DNA of 64,000 bases from Chitinophagaceae bacterium (GTDB lineage Bacteria; Bacteroidota; Bacteroidia; Chitinophagales; Chitinophagaceae): the NCBI GenBank assembly GCA_022843585.1, contig JALHNJ010000005.1, positions 169,626 through 233,625 of the forward strand, in the 5' to 3' direction. Under the pieces are notes generated by a model. It had not been told where the DNA came from. It worked only from the letters and a program-made list of their open reading frames with translations, and searched no databases. Within the stretch, counting starts at the first letter, position 1. Every line of letters starts with the position of its first letter. The position numbers were made by a program, and so were the translations under genes. Shown here piece by piece: positions 17,287-24,278 of this stretch.

Positions 17287-18048
17287 ATGTTTTTCAAGAA
17301 CTATTTAAATGGCTTGTCTGATCAATTGGATATCAAATTCAGGTCGCATCAAAGACCAGGACTAAATTCAGCGGATAAAGGTGAACTCTGTGAGCTATTT
17401 ACAAAAGACTTCTTAAATAACTACCTTGACAATCATTATAAGATATTTCGTGGTGGTAATGTTGTAAATATTTTAGGTGAGCAGTCGCCCCAATTGGATA
17501 TTGTTTTGACAAATAGAAATACCCTAAAAATTTTTGATGATAAAGGAATATATCCAATTGAAACTTTAGTTGGAGTTTTTTGTGTCACATCTAATTTGAC
17601 TTTTCAAAAATTCAAAGAAGATCTTTTAACATTAAAAAAGATTCCAAAGAGAGGGTACTGCTTTCATATGGAAAAGTATTTTGGAGATAAGTTTCGATAT
17701 GAAACACAAAAAGTTTGGGAAAACATAATTCCATTTTTATGTGTCTTTGGATTTGAAGGAGATTTGAATGAAAAATGGATAGGTGAATTAAATAGCCTTC
17801 TTCAAAGCATAGAGAATAAGTCTCTGTGTCCTACAATAATAATGGTTAATAAAAAAGGAATGTTTGAAAAATTCATTAAAAAAGATTCCAACGGCAACAT
17901 TATCCATTATTATGAATATGTACCTTTATTGGTACCAGGTATTCAAGGGTATGCTTTCTCCAAAATTCTTTTGAATTTGTACAATTTGAGTAAAGAACAG
18001 AATTATAGAAGGCCTGATTATGGAAACTATTTTAAAGCTGACTATTAA
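17287..18048 (+). CDS. DUF6602-like protein, degenerate PD-(D/E)XK-type motif
   Basis: This protein of about 253 residues resembles the DUF6602 family. It has a leading GELCELFTKDFL helix (32-43), a YKIFRGGNVVN segment, SPQLDIVLTN (67-76) and PIETLVGVFCVTS (90-102), followed by a helix LTFQKFKEDLLTLKK. In that family the pattern 'S-Q-D-I-V ... P-E-x-V-x-x-x-I-E-V-K-S' recalls a PD-(D/E)XK nuclease core. Here the expected EVKS reads CVTS, so both the acidic and the lysine position are lost. I use the ATG at 17287, preceded by AGGA, over an upstream TTG at 17251. It lies 126 bp after the small ORF on the same strand. The function is unknown; a defence-related role is possible. Confidence 0.6.
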   Translation: MFFKNYLNGLSDQLDIKFRSHQRPGLNSADKGELCELFTKDFLNNYLDNHYKIFRGGNVVNILGEQSPQLDIVLTNRNTLKIFDDKGIYPIETLVGVFCVTSNLTFQKFKEDLLTLKKIPKRGYCFHMEKYFGDKFRYETQKVWENIIPFLCVFGFEGDLNEKWIGELNSLLQSIENKSLCPTIIMVNKKGMFEKFIKKDSNGNIIHYYEYVPLLVPGIQGYAFSKILLNLYNLSKEQNYRRPDYGNYFKADY

Positions 18049-18090
18049 AGATTTTGTAGTAGCAGGTGTTCGCTAAAAGCAGCATGACAA

Positions 18091-18113
18091 GGTTGGTGTT
18101 TTCTTCACCAACC
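18091..18113. repeat. GGTTGGTG hairpin, copy 1
   Basis: A perfect 8-bp inverted repeat, GGTTGGTG / CACCAACC, surrounds a TTTTCTT loop 42 bp after the DUF6602-like stop. A related hairpin occurs at 21331-21355. It could act as a terminator despite lacking a long T tract. Confidence 0.55.
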
Positions 18114-18170
18114 GATTACAGTAAGTTAACTAAAATTCTTGTGCCTAAGTTGCTGTTCAAAATCCCCTAC

Positions 18171-18206
18171 TTTTTAATAGTTTTAGCTACTAAAAGGCTA
18201 GTGAAT
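18171..18206 (+). repeat. 36-bp direct repeat, left copy
   Basis: It matches 19264-19299 at 31 of 36 positions, starting TTTTTAATAGTTTTA and ending GTGAAT. The two copies bracket about 1.06 kb containing the lipoprotein and SHOCT-like genes. Confidence 0.6.
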
Positions 18207-18260
18207 TCGGCTCCGTTGTGCGTCAGTATTATTCGAAATTTGCAAACAATGACATTTAAA

Positions 18261-18851
18261 ATGAGACACATTTTATATATTCTCCTTTTAATTTTATCAT
18301 CATGTTCAGTTCCTAAGCAAGTCGGTTGGGACAGAGTTGAAGAAGGTAATGTACGTCACATCGGTTCAAAATCCATGGAAACAAAAATTGATAATGCAAC
18401 TTATAATATCAGCCTCACAGTATTTTCAGGAGCAAAATCCAAATATTATTGTTTGTTGATTAGTTCATTATGGCGAATTGATAACAACAATATTGTCTTG
18501 CTAAAGATTGGAAATGGAGAGACAATTAAATTGATATCGGACAATATTAATAAAGGTCAAGTTGACTGGCCATCATATTCGCCCATAATTGGTGGAAATT
18601 CTAATTCCGGTATTTTGACAACAAAAAAGGCCGACTATTATTCTTCAATTTATTCACTGGATGACTATGTTTTAAGAAAAATAGAGCAATATGGAGTTTA
18701 TAAAATTCGAATCGAGTTTGCAAATACATACAAAGAACAAATTTGGAAAAACGATAAGTTAGGTAGGTATTTGAAAACAGCTCATGAGCTTTTAGAATCG
18801 CAATTACAAATGCCAAGTTCCTCCAGCAAATCTATTGAGCAAGATTTTTAG
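18261..18851 (+). CDS. Lipoprotein of unknown function
   Basis: This protein of about 196 residues starts MRHILYILLLILSSCSVPKQ, a lipoprotein signal peptide with lipobox LSSC (Cys15). The frame is open back to a GTG at 18066, but that extension crosses the hairpin and the 36-bp repeat and has no leader character, so the ATG at 18261 is preferred. The mature part has beta-rich stretches (NATYNISLTVFSGAKSKYYCLLIS) and a helical C-terminus. No domain is recognised. It is AT-rich like its upstream neighbours. Confidence 0.7.
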   Translation: MRHILYILLLILSSCSVPKQVGWDRVEEGNVRHIGSKSMETKIDNATYNISLTVFSGAKSKYYCLLISSLWRIDNNNIVLLKIGNGETIKLISDNINKGQVDWPSYSPIIGGNSNSGILTTKKADYYSSIYSLDDYVLRKIEQYGVYKIRIEFANTYKEQIWKNDKLGRYLKTAHELLESQLQMPSSSSKSIEQDF

Positions 18852-18878
18852 CCAATAAGTTAATAATGGGAAAGAATG

Positions 18879-18936
18879 CTTCACCTTGGTTCGTGTCCGT
18901 AATTAAGAATTCTCCGATGCGAGTCACCAAGCATCT
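18879..18936 (+). repeat. Dispersed hairpin element, degenerate copy E
   Basis: It starts CTTCACCTTGGTTCGTGTCC and matches the 5' half of copies A and B (24172, 26715), beginning 28 bp after the lipoprotein stop. The internal hairpin is altered (GATGC / GCATC) and the 3' GAGA hairpin is absent. Confidence 0.6.
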
Positions 18937-18958
18937 TTTACATACAAAATTTTAAGGG

Positions 18959-19213
18959 CTAACTAATTTTTTTCCATTCCTCATTATACTGTTCAAGAGT
19001 TAATTCCCCTTTCTCATACTTACTTTGTAAAGCCCTTTGTGCTTCATTCCATACAGGTGCTGTTGGAGTTGGTGCTATGTATGTAGTTTGCTTCATCTCT
19101 TTATAAGCATCCTTAATCGCCATCTTAATAACAGTATATAATATCAGTGCACCTACAAATAAGCCTATTGCTGCGAATATTAATACTCCTTCAACAGAAT
19201 CTAAAAAATCCAT
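18959..19213 (-). CDS. Small membrane protein with SHOCT-like C-terminus
   Basis: This 84-residue protein has one transmembrane helix (about 7-31, VLIFAAIGLFVGALILYTVI), a short linker and a C-terminal SHOCT-like motif (LQSKYEKGELTLEQYNEEWKKI). SHOCT motifs are short oligomerisation or tethering helices at protein ends; the function is unknown. The ATG at 19213 (MDFLDSVEG) is preferred over one 12 codons upstream. The gene is on the opposite strand to its neighbours and lies inside the 36-bp direct repeats. Confidence 0.65.
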   Translation of the reverse strand: MDFLDSVEGVLIFAAIGLFVGALILYTVIKMAIKDAYKEMKQTTYIAPTPTAPVWNEAQRALQSKYEKGELTLEQYNEEWKKIS

Positions 19214-19263
19214 TGGTATATAGTTTTGGTTGAATAAAAAGCTTGACAACCTAAATTACCCTT

Positions 19264-19299
19264 TTTTTAATAGTTTTAATTACTAAACGGTTGGTGAAT
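19264..19299 (+). repeat. 36-bp direct repeat, right copy
   Basis: This is the partner of 18171-18206. Its last bases run into the ATG of the SRAP gene (19298), and it ends with GGTTGGTGAAT, whose GGTTGGTG matches the left arm of the 18091 hairpin. Confidence 0.6.
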
Positions 19300-20059
19300 G
19301 TGTAATTTTTATGGCCATAGAGTAAGCCGCATTGAGTTTATACGGCTTAAACAAATAGAGAAAGAATTTGGAACTATTGCAGCCCTTAACGAATTACAGG
19401 TGTTGCGTAGTGGTTTTGAATATGGCAATGCTCCCGTACTTCGCAAATCAGCCCCCAACGATTTTGAAATAGTGTCCATGCATTGGGAGTTTATTCCTTC
19501 ATGGGTTACATCAGTCAAACAATTAGAAGAGGCAAGAAAACAAGGCATTCCCTGGCTCAATGCAAGAAGTGAAACGATTCTTTCCAGCAGGATGTTTCGG
19601 GATGCGGCATTAAACAGGAGATGTTTGGTACTGGCTTCACATTTTTACGAATGGAGAGCCTATAAACCAGAAGGTGCAAAAAAAGAAAACAAATATCCTT
19701 ATGTTATTGAAGTGGCAGATGCTGAATATTTCTACATGGCAGGCATATACAATACCTATGTTAATGAAGATACAGGGGTGGTATTAGAGAGTTTTGCCAT
19801 AGTAACAACTGTTGCCAATGATTTGATGGCAGAAGTACATAACCATAAAAAGAGAATGCCAACTATATTGCCGGATGATTTAGCCTGGCGTTGGATAATG
19901 GAAGATCTGACAGAACCGGAAATAAAAGAACTGGCATCTTATCAATTCCCATCCGAGTTTATGAATGCTTATTCGATCAGGAAAGATTTTAAAACTGCAC
20001 CCGATCCGTTAGAGCCTTTTGAGTATGAAGATTTACCACCTTTAGATATAGCATTGTGA
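19298..20059 (+). CDS. SRAP-family abasic-site DNA-protein crosslinker (YedK/HMCES type)
   Basis: SRAP proteins bind abasic sites in single-stranded DNA and form a thiazolidine crosslink through Cys2, shielding the lesion at stalled forks. In this 253-residue protein Met is followed directly by Cys2 (MCNFYG). The other conserved residues are visible: WLNARSETI (Asn88, Arg90, Glu92), SHFYEWR (Glu118) and HNHKKRMP (His181/183), which corresponds to the HxRMP region. The ATG at 19298 exposes Cys2 and fixes the start. The stop overlaps the start of the next gene (TGATG). In other bacteria the family is linked to the SOS response; no LexA-like box was found here. Confidence 0.93.
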   Translation: MCNFYGHRVSRIEFIRLKQIEKEFGTIAALNELQVLRSGFEYGNAPVLRKSAPNDFEIVSMHWEFIPSWVTSVKQLEEARKQGIPWLNARSETILSSRMFRDAALNRRCLVLASHFYEWRAYKPEGAKKENKYPYVIEVADAEYFYMAGIYNTYVNEDTGVVLESFAIVTTVANDLMAEVHNHKKRMPTILPDDLAWRWIMEDLTEPEIKELASYQFPSEFMNAYSIRKDFKTAPDPLEPFEYEDLPPLDIAL

Positions 20060-20364
20060 TGGAATGGGATTTACATTTAAGTTTTAAGAATGCTAAATTT
20101 ATACAGAAAGCGAAAGTGGAGTATAAAAGCAAACAGATAATTAGAATAAGTGTACAAGGTTCTAAAAGTGCTTTGTTATTGCAGAACGATTATCCTGGTA
20201 TTAGGTTTACCAATTCAAAACGGGGAGTTCGTTGGAAAGTGTTAGAACCTAAAGCTATCCCTTTAGATAAAGGATTTCCGGTTTTGCTCAATAGCATCTT
20301 TTCGCAATTAGAATTTCTAATGAAAAGGGATTTTGATAAATTATATCCGCAGGAACTTTTTTAA
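20059..20364 (+). CDS. Small protein coupled to SRAP gene
   Basis: This 101-residue protein of unknown function starts at an ATG that shares a base with the SRAP stop (TGATG), so it is translationally coupled. It is basic and mixed alpha/beta: MEWDLHLSFKNAKFIQKAKVEYKS, then IRISVQGSKSALLLQNDYPGIRF, then a helical end. No known DNA-binding motif is seen. The overlap suggests it acts with the SRAP protein or in the same DNA-damage context, but this is inference. A GTG three bases upstream is an alternative start. Confidence 0.7.
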   Translation: MEWDLHLSFKNAKFIQKAKVEYKSKQIIRISVQGSKSALLLQNDYPGIRFTNSKRGVRWKVLEPKAIPLDKGFPVLLNSIFSQLEFLMKRDFDKLYPQELF

Positions 20365-20442
20365 TCTTTTCACAGTTTGGTTGGGGTACAGAGAATGTCG
20401 AAGTATCTCTGGTTGTCGTGAGTTAGTAACACAGAAAATTTA

Positions 20443-21162
20443 TTACCTGTCCACCAATCTCATCCTCCACGCATTCATCGCCGTCTTCCCTAGTTTCCGG
20501 ATGAGGCGGTAATTCACAATCAATCCAACTGGTGCACCGATGACCGGTAATAGTTGGGCCATTTTGGCCAGGTCAATATAATCCCGGTATTCCTGCTGGA
20601 AATTGCGCCAGTCAAATTGGTTGATATCATCGGGCAATTGTTCTTTCTTAGTTTCCCAGTCCGTTATTTTCATGTACACGGATTGTCGGTGTTCATCGCT
20701 GGAAAAAGCCAATTCAAAAATGTGGAGGAGATAGACCCGTTCCTTATAATCGTCCATATCAAACCCATAGAGATTGCCGATCTCAAAAAGTAGTTTGAGC
20801 TTAATGCCAATTAAGATGGGAAAGTCGGCCAGGCCGAGTAAGATGCCACCGGCACCGGTAATGCCACCTTCTACAGCAGCCGTGTTTCGATAGTTCTCTA
20901 TTTTCTTCAGAATAGCCGCTTCCTGCTCCTGGAAATTGATATAGAGTGGCGGTTCACCGGTCGTATATTTTGCACCAAACAACACACCCCGGATCAATTG
21001 TTTTACTGTGGTGGTAATGGCGTTATGTACCTTCTCCGGTATCCAGGAATTGATCTTTCCCTGAACTCTTTTAGAAAGTTTACTAAAAAGGGAAGGCCTG
21101 CTCCGCATTTTTTTCTGCCAGGCGGCCAGTTCTTTTCTTACTTGAAGTTCGTAGGGTTTCAT
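20443..21162 (-). CDS. EcsC-family protein
   Basis: This 239-residue protein matches the EcsC family: a basic helical N-terminus, then AAVEGGITGAGGILLGLADFPILIGIKLKLLFEIGNLYGFD (about 105-145), a glycine-rich amphipathic or membrane-associated region, and a helical C-terminus. EcsC accompanies the Ecs ABC transporter in Bacillus, but most homologues are singletons of unknown role. It is transcribed convergently with the SRAP pair; 78 bp separate the ends. No transporter genes are near. Confidence 0.8.
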   Translation of the reverse strand: MKPYELQVRKELAAWQKKMRSRPSLFSKLSKRVQGKINSWIPEKVHNAITTTVKQLIRGVLFGAKYTTGEPPLYINFQEQEAAILKKIENYRNTAAVEGGITGAGGILLGLADFPILIGIKLKLLFEIGNLYGFDMDDYKERVYLLHIFELAFSSDEHRQSVYMKITDWETKKEQLPDDINQFDWRNFQQEYRDYIDLAKMAQLLPVIGAPVGLIVNYRLIRKLGKTAMNAWRMRLVDR

Positions 21163-21330
21163 GTGATAGCGAAGATACAGCCGCTCTGCCCTCCGAAGGA
21201 GGGTTCTTAGTAGTTTATAGTATAGAATCTAATTTCGCCAGGCATAGTGTTATGTAGAGAACGAAAATTTGTAAAAGAAATCATCCGCCTTACTGCAATA
21301 AAAAAGCACCATCAGATTTATTTAATTGTC

Positions 21331-21355
21331 GGTTGGTGTTTTCTTTCACCTAACC
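21331..21355. repeat. GGTTGGTG hairpin, copy 2
   Basis: GGTTGGTG, a TTTTCTTT loop and CACC-T-AACC form the same hairpin as 18091-18113 with one bulged T. It lies in the 297-bp gap between the divergent EcsC gene and the 203-aa secreted protein. I see nothing else in that gap. Confidence 0.5.
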
Positions 21356-21459
21356 AATAAAATAAGTACTCTCAGATTTTCAAATAACTTTATAGCTTAG
21401 TGGTAGATTAAAATACAGGCACCAACCAAGACCCAAATAATTAATTTAATAGAATAACA

Positions 21460-22071
21460 ATGAACAGGATAACTAAAACAAAGATCTTAACTATATTATT
21501 ATTGGCTTTTACTGCCAGTATTGCTTATGGACAAACTAATAAACCTGTAACGGAGTATTTGAATGTTCCCGGGCCTATTATACTCAATAAGGATACATTT
21601 AAGTTAGCCTGGTCATCACATCCGTCAGCTACTTATTATAAGCAAGAATATATTGGGGCAAAAGACAAAATTGAAAAGTATAAGAAAATGGTACTGGTGG
21701 AAGTGCTGGTGGGTAATGATAAAGCAGCCGATCTGGCAAAAGCAAAAATTGCTGAACTCAAACAACTTAAACTAACGAACCCGTTGGTTAACCATGAAGT
21801 ATTTCAAAAGAACGGGGAGTATATCATTGACTTTTTGCTAAGTCAAAACGCTGCAGATGGTAAGAAGGTAAGTATCATCGAACGAAATGTTTATCGCTAT
21901 AAAGAGATCACAGATAAAAATGGAAAGAAGTGCATGCTGCTATTTGCAGTAAGTGAAAGAGCCTATGGCAACGATGTGGATAGGTTTTTAGTTTCGTTAA
22001 AGAAGAATAAAGCCACCCTCACAAATGCTGTTGCAGCCTTTGTTATTCCGCAAATAACAATCAAAGAATAA
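21460..22071 (+). CDS. Secreted protein of unknown function
   Basis: This 203-residue protein has a signal peptide (about 1-24, ending AYGQ). The mature region is mixed: LAWSSHPSATYYKQEYIGA, a helical KAADLAKAKIAELKQL segment and a terminal strand. No catalytic motif is recognised. The look is that of short periplasmic proteins common in Chitinophagaceae. It is flanked by a GGTTGGTG hairpin upstream and a degenerate hairpin-element tail downstream (22118-22150). Confidence 0.65.
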   Translation: MNRITKTKILTILLLAFTASIAYGQTNKPVTEYLNVPGPIILNKDTFKLAWSSHPSATYYKQEYIGAKDKIEKYKKMVLVEVLVGNDKAADLAKAKIAELKQLKLTNPLVNHEVFQKNGEYIIDFLLSQNAADGKKVSIIERNVYRYKEITDKNGKKCMLLFAVSERAYGNDVDRFLVSLKKNKATLTNAVAAFVIPQITIKE

Positions 22072-22117
22072 GAAAATATCGAGGGAACATTTTTTCTTTG
22101 TTCTCAGAGAAATAAAG

Positions 22118-22150
22118 AGTTTTGCATGGAGACTTGCAACACGGCATAAG
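22118..22150 (+). repeat. Dispersed hairpin element, 3'-end remnant G
   Basis: TTTTGCATGGAGACTTGCAA then CACGGCATAAG corresponds to the 3' hairpin and tail of copies A and B, with the stem decayed. It lies 47 bp after the secreted-protein stop. Confidence 0.5.
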
Positions 22151-22179
22151 TATTTTCTGCCAACGACATACTACATTTT

Positions 22180-23166
22180 TTATCCAGTAAACCTGTCAGC
22201 TCCAGTAACAGCACCATTGCAGTTAGTTTCCTTCATGTTATTAATAAATTGTTGCAGTAGTTTAGCAACCATAGTCTTATCTTTTTCCTCCCAAAAACTG
22301 AATTTAGAAATGGCGGTATGTATATCCTTAAGTTCGGTATCGCCGCTATAATATACTATTTGGTACATAATAGCATGTGCTTCGTACAAATAATAATATT
22401 TCTCAGCACTAATTATAAAATTAGTCAGTGCTTTTTTTAACTTGTTCAATACTCTGCAATCATCCACACCTTTAATCATATCAGCAAGGCCCAAATCACT
22501 ATAGTTAAGGCTATCTGTTTGCATAAACGCATCAAAAAGTCTTTTTCGCTGGCTTTTTGATAAAAAGATATCTTTTCTCACTCGTTTATTACGGTCATAA
22601 TATGACATAAAATCACTTGTAGGAGAAAGCTCATAAGTACCTTCCCAACGGGTGTTTTTATCTTCAGCACACTTCACAAGCCATTCCATGATTAAATACT
22701 CCTGTTCTTCTTCATCCTCATTCAAAATCTCCTGCATTTCTTTTATTCGGTTCTTGTAGGCAGTAAAGGCTGCTTCATTCAAATGGTGTTTTACGCCGTA
22801 TGAAAGTGCAGGTACAGTATATCCCTCACCTTTTTCTTGTTTGTCAAGAAAGGTAAGCACATCTTCATTTTCGTAGAAAGTGCCAGGTGCCGGGCAAATC
22901 ATAGTTGCACAAAAAAACACTTTAATCATTTTCTCTTTTACCTGCCCTTGTATAACCTCCGTTACTTGAATAACAGCATAATCTCTTTCCCATATATCAA
23001 CTGGCTTTTTATCATTCCCTTTCAAATGCCCAACTTCAATTACTTTACCTCGTATAATTAATTCACTTTCTTTTACTAGCAGGCGTAGAGGTCTTGGAGA
23101 AATAGGGTAGGCAAGAATAGATGATGAAAGAAAAGTACAAAAAAGGATGTTTATAATCTTTTTCAT
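22180..23166 (-). CDS. Secreted protein of unknown function
   Basis: This 328-residue protein has a signal peptide MKKIINILFCTFLSSSILAYP. The N-terminal half is a beta-rich domain with SELIIRGKVIEVGHLKG, DYAVIQVTEVIQGQVKEKMIKVFFCATMICPAPGTFYENEDVLTFL. It resembles secreted beta-sandwich modules found in many bacterial proteins of unknown role. The C-terminal half (about 130-328) is helical and charged. Two cysteines (CATMIC) could form a disulfide. No enzymatic motif is seen. Confidence 0.65.
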   Translation of the reverse strand: MKKIINILFCTFLSSSILAYPISPRPLRLLVKESELIIRGKVIEVGHLKGNDKKPVDIWERDYAVIQVTEVIQGQVKEKMIKVFFCATMICPAPGTFYENEDVLTFLDKQEKGEGYTVPALSYGVKHHLNEAAFTAYKNRIKEMQEILNEDEEEQEYLIMEWLVKCAEDKNTRWEGTYELSPTSDFMSYYDRNKRVRKDIFLSKSQRKRLFDAFMQTDSLNYSDLGLADMIKGVDDCRVLNKLKKALTNFIISAEKYYYLYEAHAIMYQIVYYSGDTELKDIHTAISKFSFWEEKDKTMVAKLLQQFINNMKETNCNGAVTGADRFTG

Positions 23167-23349
23167 AATACAACAGTTTGGTCAATATAGCAGATACGGA
23201 AGTATCGCAGATTACATAAGTACAAACTAGTTTGTTAAAAAAAACTTTAATTCATCTTCCCCGGTTCTCCTTAGTCTTCCTCATCAGATAATGCATCAAA
23301 CAACCCCCATTTTCAGCTTAACTAACACTGTATCACTCCAAACAAGAGG

Positions 23350-23601
23350 CATCTGCTCCCGTGCAAAGGCTATCTGTTGTACTGCAAAGGCCATCTGCGC
23401 TGCTGCAATGGCAGTCTGCGCTGTTGCAATGACAGGCTGCGGTCATGCAAAGACCATCTGCTCCCATGCAAGAGACATCTGCTGTCCTGCAAGAGCAATC
23501 TGCTCCTCTGCAAAGGCCATCTGCGCTGTTGCAATGGCAACCTGCGATGCTGCAATGACAGGCTGCGGTCATGCAAACGATAACTGTTGTGCTGCAAAGA
23601 A
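23350..23601. repeat. Tandem array of twelve 21-bp units
   Basis: There are twelve contiguous 21-bp units with consensus nnnCTGYnnnnnTGCAAnnnn. Units 3, 4 and 5 match units 9, 10 and 11 at 20, 17 and 18 of 21 positions, so a 126-bp higher-order period is present. The array is open in four frames. One plus frame (23291-23626) would encode a Cys-every-seven-residues peptide with AKAIC-type heptads. Coding potential is uncertain, so I annotate it as a repeat. The rest of the gap 23167-23728 holds only remnant F of the hairpin element. Confidence 0.85.
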
Positions 23602-23668
23602 CTTCTATAAACCCGTTTCTCGGTAGTATTCCATCTCAATAAGCAGAATAAAACAGTAGGATTGTTAT

Positions 23669-23690
23669 CCTTCGCCATGGTTCGTATATT
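23669..23690 (+). repeat. Dispersed hairpin element, 5'-end remnant F
   Basis: CCTTCGCCATGGTTCGTATA matches the first 15 or so bases of copies A-C. The rest is lost. It lies between the 21-bp array and the next gene. Confidence 0.4.
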
Positions 23691-23728
23691 TAACTCTGCG
23701 ATAGAAACATCCGTAAAAGCGAAACGAA

Positions 23729-24151
23729 ATGTTTATGTATAAAACCTTACTGTTTTTGAGTTTATTATTTGTTTGTTCAAACCTATCAGCTCAAACAAAA
23801 AATGATAATACTGTAACCGATTCAGTTAAAAAGGAAATGATTGACAGTTCAGCATTGTACGGCTTTATACCTGAGCGGCCAATCAAGGTAGGAGGTGGTC
23901 CCGCCGAGCAAAAACAATATTTAGAACGTTTAAGAGATGCGCAGGGAAAAAAGATTAGTTACACCCGATCGGGTAGCTGCTGTTCTTACGAAACAAATTC
24001 TCGAAAAGCCTTATTTGGAGGTGGAATGCTGGACATCTATCAAATCACCTATCGAAACAGTGAAAACAAAAAACAAAAAGTAGATGTGTACATTACCTTT
24101 TACGATTTTGAGGAGCCTCGTTCCCTCAAAGGATTTGTTTTAGTGGAATGA
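23729..24151 (+). CDS. Conserved secreted protein with GSCC motif
   Basis: This 140-residue protein has a signal peptide (about 1-22, ending LSAQ) and the pattern YGFIPERPIKVGGGPAEQKQYLERLRDAQGKKI, then YTRSGSCCSYETN and a C-terminal VYITFYDFEEPRSLKGF. I recall this compact Bacteroidota family as one that databases often label 2-dehydro-3-deoxyphosphooctonate aldolase. Nothing here supports that label: the protein is secreted, about half the size of KdsA and lacks its motifs. The double cysteine is probably structural or metal-binding. Hairpin element copy A begins 20 bp downstream. Confidence 0.7.
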   Translation: MFMYKTLLFLSLLFVCSNLSAQTKNDNTVTDSVKKEMIDSSALYGFIPERPIKVGGGPAEQKQYLERLRDAQGKKISYTRSGSCCSYETNSRKALFGGGMLDIYQITYRNSENKKQKVDVYITFYDFEEPRSLKGFVLVE

Positions 24152-24171
24152 TGCGATGCTTCCACCATTCT

Positions 24172-24278
24172 CCTTCGCCTGGGTTTGTGTCCATAATTAA
24201 GAATGCCCCGATGTCGCTCCACGCATCGGAATTTAAAAAGTGCTTGAGTGTTGCGTGGAGACACGCAACACGGCATAG
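24172..24278 (+). repeat. Dispersed hairpin element, copy A
   Basis: This element of about 107 bp lies directly downstream of a plus-strand gene. It contains a CCGATG/CATCGG hairpin (24208-24229) and a 10-bp hairpin GTGTTGCGTG-GAGA-CACGCAACAC (24248-24271). CTCCACGCA (24217-24225) is also perfectly complementary to TGCGTGGAG (24252-24260), which would compete with both hairpins. Copy B at 26715 is nearly identical. Confidence 0.85.

Noticed and set aside
23350..23601. CRISPR array
   Set aside because: Units are contiguous 21-mers with no spacers, and there are no cas genes.
23291..23626. Open frame across the 21-bp array encoding a Cys-rich heptad peptide
   Set aside because: Four frames are open through the array because of its repeat structure, and there is no signal or domain. 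I list the array as a repeat and mention coding only as a possibility.
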